Of a DNA stretch of 64,000 bases, positions 58,980-64,000 are shown one piece after another; the first letter of the stretch is position 1, and each line of letters opens with the position of its first letter. Location: assembly GCA_001695595.3 (NCBI GenBank), contig MBPM02000186.1, positions 1 to 64,000 on the forward strand, written 5' to 3'. Origin of the DNA: Plasmopara viticola. Taxonomy: Eukaryota; Oomycota; Peronosporomycetes; Peronosporales; Peronosporaceae. A model generated the notes under the pieces. It saw only the letters and a list, made by a program, of their open reading frames with translations, searched no databases and was not told the origin of the DNA. A program made the position numbers and the translations under genes.

Positions 58980-61900
58980 TGGCCGTAGATCATCTCAGCA
59001 CTTCGAAAAAGCAAATATACGCTTAGTTGTTACTCTATTGCGTCTGCACGCGTCTAGAATGATAGAAAGGACGTATCTATGGCCGTAGATCGTCTCAGCA
59101 CTTCCAAAGAGCAAATATACGTTTAGTTGTGAGTCTATTGCGTCTGCACGCGTCTAGAATGATAGAAAGGACGTATCTATGGCCGTAGATCGTCTCAGCA
59201 CTTCCAAAGAGCAAATATACGCTTAGTTGTTTTTCTGCGTCTGCACGCGTCTAGAATGATAGAAAGGACGTATCTATGGCCGTAGATCGTCTCAGCACTT
59301 CCAAAAGCAAATATACGTTAGTTAATTCTCTATTGCGTCTGCACGCGTCTAGAATGATAGAAAGGACGTATCTATGGCCGTAGATCGTCTCAGCACTTCC
59401 AAAGAGCAAATATACGTTTAGTTGATACTCTATTGCGTCTGCACGCGTCTAGAATGATGAAAAGGACGTATCGATGGCCGTACATCATCTCAGCACTTCA
59501 AAAAAGCAAATATACGCTAGTTGTTACTCTATTGCGTCTGCACGCGTCTAGAATGATAGAAAGGACGTATCTATGGCCGTAGATCGTTTCAGCACTTCCA
59601 AAGAGCAAATATACGTTTAGTTGTGACTCTATTGCGTCTGCACGCGTCTAGAATGATAGAAAGGACGTATCTATGGCCGTAGATCGTCTCAGCACTTCCG
59701 AAAAGCAAATATACGTTTGTTTGTGGCTCTATTGCGTCTGCACGCGTCTAGAATGATAGAAAGGACGTATCTATGGCCGTACATCATCTCAGCACTTCAA
59801 AAAAGCAAATATACGCTTAGTTGTTACTCTATTGCGTCTGCACGCGTCTAGAATGATAGAAAGGACGTATCTATGGCCGTAGATCATCTCAGCACTTCAA
59901 AAGCAAATATACGCTAGTTGTTACTCTATTGCGTCTGCACGCGTCTAGAATGATAGAAAGGACGTATCTATGGCCGTAGATCGTTCAGCACTTCCAAAGA
60001 GCAAATATACGTTTAGTTGTGACTCTATTGCGTCTGCACGCGTCTAGAATGATAGAAAGGACGTATCTATGGCCGTAGATCATCTCAGCACTTCAAAAAG
60101 CAAATATACGCTTAGTTGTTACTCTATTGCGTCTGCACGCGTCTAGAATGATAGAAAGGACGTATCTATGGCCGTAGATCGTCTCAGCACTTCCAAAGAG
60201 CAAATATACGTTTAGTTGTGACTCTATTGCGTCTGCACGCGTCTAGAATGATAGAAAGGACGTATCTATGGCCGTAGATCGTCTCAGCACTTCCAAAGAG
60301 CAAATATACGCTTAGTTGTGTTACTCTATTGCGTCTGCACGCGTCTAGAATGATAGAAAGGACGTATCTATGGCCGTAGATCGTCTCAGCACTTCCAAAG
60401 AGCAAATATACGCTTAGTTGATACTCTATTGCGTCTGCACGCGTCTAGAATGATAGAAAGGACGTATCTATGGCCGTACATCATCTCAGCACTTCAAAGA
60501 GCAAATATACGTTAGTGTTACTATTGCGTCTGCACGCGTCTAGAATGATAGAAAGGACGTATCTATGGCCGTAGATCGTTCAGCACTTCCAAAGAGCAAA
60601 TATACGTTTAGTTTACTCTATTGCGTCTGCACGCGTCTAGAATGATAGAAAGGACGTATCTATGGCCGTAGATCGTTCAGCACTTCCAAAGAGCAAATAT
60701 ACGTTTAGTTGTGACTCTATTGCGTCTGCACGCGTCTAGAATGATAGAAAGGACGTATCTATGGCCGTAGATCGTCTCAGCACTTCCAAAGAGCAAATAT
60801 ACGTTTAGTTGATACTCTATTGCGTCTGCACGCGTCTAGAATGATAAAAGGACGTATCTATGGCCGTACATCATCTCAGCACTTCCAAAAGCAAATATAC
60901 GCTTAGTTGTTACTCTATTGCGTCTGCACGCGTCTAGAATGATAGAAAGGACGTATCTATGGCCGTAGATCGTTTCAGCACTTCCAAAGAGCAAATATAC
61001 GCTTAGTTGATACTCTATTGCGTCTGCACGCGTCTAGAATGATAGAAAGGACGTATCTATGGCCGTACATCATCTCAGCACTTCCAAAGAGCAAATATAC
61101 GCTTAGTTGTTACTCTATTGCGTCTGCACGCGTCTAGAATGATAGAAAGGACGTATCTATGGCCGTAGATCGTCTCAGCACTTCCAAAGAGCAAATATAC
61201 GTTTAGTTGTGACTCTATTGCGTCTGCACGCGTCTAGAATGATAGAAAGGACGTATCTATGGCCGTTGATCATATCAGCACTTCCAAAGAGCAAATATAC
61301 GCTTAGGTGTTACTCTATTGCGTCTGCACGCGTCTAGAATGATAGAAAGGACGTATCTATGGCCGTACATCATCTCAGCACTTCAAAGAGCAAATAACGT
61401 TAGTTACTCTATTGCGTACTCTATTGCGTCTGCACGCGTCTAGAATGATGAAAGGACGTATCTATGGCCGTAGATCGTCTCAGCACTTCCAAAGAGCAAA
61501 TATACGCTTAGTTGTGACTATATTGCGTCTGCACGCGTCTAGAATGATAGAAAGGACGTATCTATGGCCGTTGATCATCTCAGCACTTCCAAAGAGCAAA
61601 TATACGCTTAGTTATCTCTATTGCGTCTGCACGCGTCTAGAATGATAGAAAGGACGTATCTATGGCCGTAGATCGTCTCAGCACTTCCAAAGAGCAAATA
61701 TACGTTTAGTTGATACTCTATTGCGTCTGCACGCGTCTAGAATGATAGAAAGGACGTATCTATGGCCGTAGATCGTTTCAGCACTTCCAAAGAGCAAATA
61801 TACGTTTAGTTGATACTCTATTGCGTCTGCACGCGTCTAGAATGATAGAAAGGACGTATCTATGGCCGTATTGTCTCAGCACTTCCAAAGAGCAAATATA

Positions 61901-62650
61901 CGTTAGTTGATACTCTATTGCGTCTGCACGCGTCTAGAATGATGAAAGGACGTATCTATGGCCGTACATCATCTCAGCACTTCAAAAGCAAATATACGCT
62001 TAGTTGTTACTCTATTGCGTCTGCACGCGTCTAGAATGATAGAAAGGACGTATCTATGGCCGTAGATCGTTTCAGCACTTCCAAAGAGCAAATATACGTT
62101 TAGTTGATACTCTATTGCGTCTGCACGCGTCTAGAATGATAGAAAGGACGTATCTATGGCCGTAGATCGTTCAGCACTTCAAAGAGCAAATATACGTTTA
62201 GTTGTGACTCTATTGCGTCTGCACGCGTCTAGAATGATAGAAAGGACGTATCTATGGCCGTACATCATCTCAGCACTTCAAAAGCAAATATACGCTTAGT
62301 TGTTACTCTATTGCGTCTGCACGCGTCTAGAATGATAGAAAGGACGTATCTATGGCCGTAGATCGTCTCAGCACTTCCAAAGAGCAAATATACGCTTAGT
62401 TTACTCTATTGCGTCTGCACGCGTCTAGAATGATAGAAAGGACGTATCTATGGCCGTAGATCGTCTCAGCACTTCCAAAGAGCAAATATACGCTTAGTTG
62501 ATACTCTATTGCGTCTGCACGCGTCTAGAATGATAGAAAGGACGTATCTATGGCCGTACATCATCTCAGCACTTCAAAAAAGCAAATATACGCTTAGTTG
62601 ATACTCTATTGCGTCTGCACGCGTCTAGAATGATAGAAAGGACGTATCTA

Positions 62651-63450
62651 TGGCCGTAGATCGTTCAGCACTTCCAAAGAGCAAATATACGTTTAGTTGA
62701 TACTCTATTGCGTCTGCACGCGTCTAGAATGATAGAAAGGACGTATCTATGGCCGTACATCATCTCAGCACTTCCAAAGAGCAAATATACGCTTAGTTGT
62801 TACTCTATTGCGTCTGCACGCGTCTAGAATGATAGAAAGGACGTATCTATGGCCGTAGATCGTCTCAGCACTTCCAAAGAGCAAATATACGCTTAGTTGT
62901 GACTCTATTGCGTCTGCACGCGTCTAGAATGATAGAAAGGACGTATCTATGGCCGTAGATCATATCAGCACTTCCAAAGAGCAAATATACGCTTAGGTGT
63001 TACTCTATTGCGTCTGCACGCGTCTAGAATGATAGAAAGGACGTATCTATGGCCGTAGATCGTTTCAGCACTTCCAAAGAGCAAATATACGCTTAGTTGA
63101 TACTCTATTGCGTCTGCACGCGTCTAGAATGATAGAAAGGACGTATCTATGGCCGTACATCATCTCAGCACTTCAAAAGAGCAAATATACGCTTAGTTGT
63201 TACTCTATTGCGTCTGCACGCGTCTAGAATGATAGAAAGGACGTATCTATGGCCGTAGATCGTCTCAGCACTTCCAAAGAGCAAATATACGCTTAGTTGT
63301 GACTCTATTGCGTCTGCACGCGTCTAGAATGATAGAAAGGACGTATCTATGGCCGTTGATCATATCAGCACTTCCAAAGAGCAAATATACGCTTAGTTGT
63401 TACTCTATTGCGTCTGCACGCGTCTAGAATGATAGAAAGGACGTATCTAT
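62651..63450 (+). repeat. 4-monomer higher-order repeat, about 400 bp
   Basis: Two successive blocks (62651-63050 and 63051-63450) have the variant order AGATCGTT with GATAC tail, ACATCAT with TTAC tail, AGATCGTC with GTGAC tail, and a GATCATATC type. The same order is found at 60961-61360. Confidence 0.75.
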
Positions 63451-64000
63451 GGCCGTAGATCGTCTCAGCACTTCCAAAGAGCAAATATACGTGACTCTAT
63501 TGCGTCTGCACGCGTCTAGAATGATAGAAAGGACGTATCTATGGCCGTAGATCGTCTCAGCACTTCCAAAGAGCAAATATACGCTTAGTTGATACTCTAT
63601 TGCGTCTGCACGCGTCTAGAATGATAGAAAGGACGTATCAATGGCCGTATTGTCTCACCACTTCCAAAGAGCAAATATACGTTTAGTTAATACTCTATTG
63701 CGTCTGCACGCGTCTAGAATGATAGAAAGGACGTATCTATGGCCGTACATCATCTCAGCACTTCCAAAGAGCAAATATACGCTTAGTTGTTACTCTATTG
63801 CGTCTGCACGCGTCTAGAATGATAGAAAGGACGTATCTATGGCCGTAGATCGTTTCAGCACTTCCAAAGAGCAAATATACGTTTAGTTGATACTCTATTG
63901 CGTCTGCACGCGTCTAGAATGATAGAAAGGACGTATCTATGGCCGTAGATCGTCAGCACTTCAAAGAGCAAATATACGTTTAGTTGACTCTATTGCGTCT

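Larger units (their letters stand above)
55389..64000 (+). repeat. 100-bp satellite DNA array, runs off the window
   Basis: About 86 head-to-tail monomers with a modal length of 100 bp. Each contains TTGCGTCTGCACGCGTCTAG, then AATGATAGAAAGGACGTATC, then TATGGCCGTAGATCGTCTCA, then GCACTTCCAAAGAGCAAATA, then a variable TACG(C/T)TTAGTTG(tail). A few monomers are 94-99 bp because of small losses around CAAATATACG and the tail. Variants are set by ACATCAT, AGATCGT or TTGATCATA after GGCCGT and by tails GTGAC, TTAC, GATAC or AATAC. A period of 100 is not a multiple of 3, so the few open frames inside are not genes. No box resembling a CENP-B site was seen. Monomers near the Copia boundary are more diverged than those near 64 kb. 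Confidence 0.97.

Noticed and set aside
60184..60405. Open frames inside the satellite (also 61412-61645)
   Set aside because: They repeat satellite units in shifting frames. A 100-bp period breaks the frame each cycle, and no start context or domain is present.
55389..64000. CRISPR-like regular repeats
   Set aside because: The whole 100-bp unit is conserved, with no repeat-spacer alternation, and the context is eukaryotic retrotransposons. It is a tandem satellite.

Overview
This 64 kb window is eukaryotic repeat DNA. I found no host gene in it. It consists of about 55.4 kb of nested, tandem and inverted Ty1/copia-type LTR retrotransposons in the order gag, protease, integrase, reverse transcriptase (RT), RNase H, followed by at least 8.6 kb of a 100-bp satellite that runs off the right edge. 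An oomycete (Phytophthora or downy-mildew type) is the best guess. The LTR start-site region carries TCACTTT followed by ATTTTGC, which fits the oomycete initiator (YCAYTYY) plus flanking promoter region (MWTTTNC). A tRNA-derived SINE and a Copia-rich, satellite-flanked setting also fit that group. Genus cannot be read from the sequence.

Layout. Six related Copia families are named A, B, D, E, F and H here, plus a more distant lineage G. 1-172: end of an oppositely oriented LTR. 173-6492: B element on the minus strand, split by a nearly intact A element (A1, 558-5221, perfect 5-bp target duplication ATACA). 6500-15767: a chain of minus-strand bodies joined by single shared LTRs (B LTR, body C, D LTR, body D1 with a SINE, D LTR, D stub). 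15768-20437: A2, an A element chimeric between A1 and A3. 20438-30983: a second, almost identical copy of the B-C-D1 chain. 30984-35679: A3. Positions 1701-16916 and 16917-32148 are thus direct tandem units of about 15.2 kb, with the junction inside an A element.

35680-37528: plus-strand D piece (D2), then an LTR and D3. D3 and the minus-strand D4 form a giant inverted repeat (37529-40968 versus 43157-46579) around a truncated G element whose two 358-bp LTRs face opposite ways. 46580-52259: two E copies with 142-bp LTRs, with a plus-strand H remnant between them. 52293-55388: degenerate F element, cut off by the satellite (55389-64000), which contains 15-monomer and 4-monomer higher-order repeats.

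How it works together. A1 shows the complete design: LTR promoter, a primer-binding site built on the initiator tRNA-Met anticodon loop that also contains the Gag start codon, one long Gag-Pol frame, a polypurine tract inside the pol frame, and a pol stop inside the 3' LTR. Only A1 is close to functional (one frameshift visible). The rest are pseudogenes, and most of the architecture comes from recombination between copies rather than clean insertions. A Copia cluster beside a higher-order satellite in a probable oomycete makes a (peri)centromeric location plausible. The duplication junction also shows signs of a consensus or assembly error and needs read-level checking.
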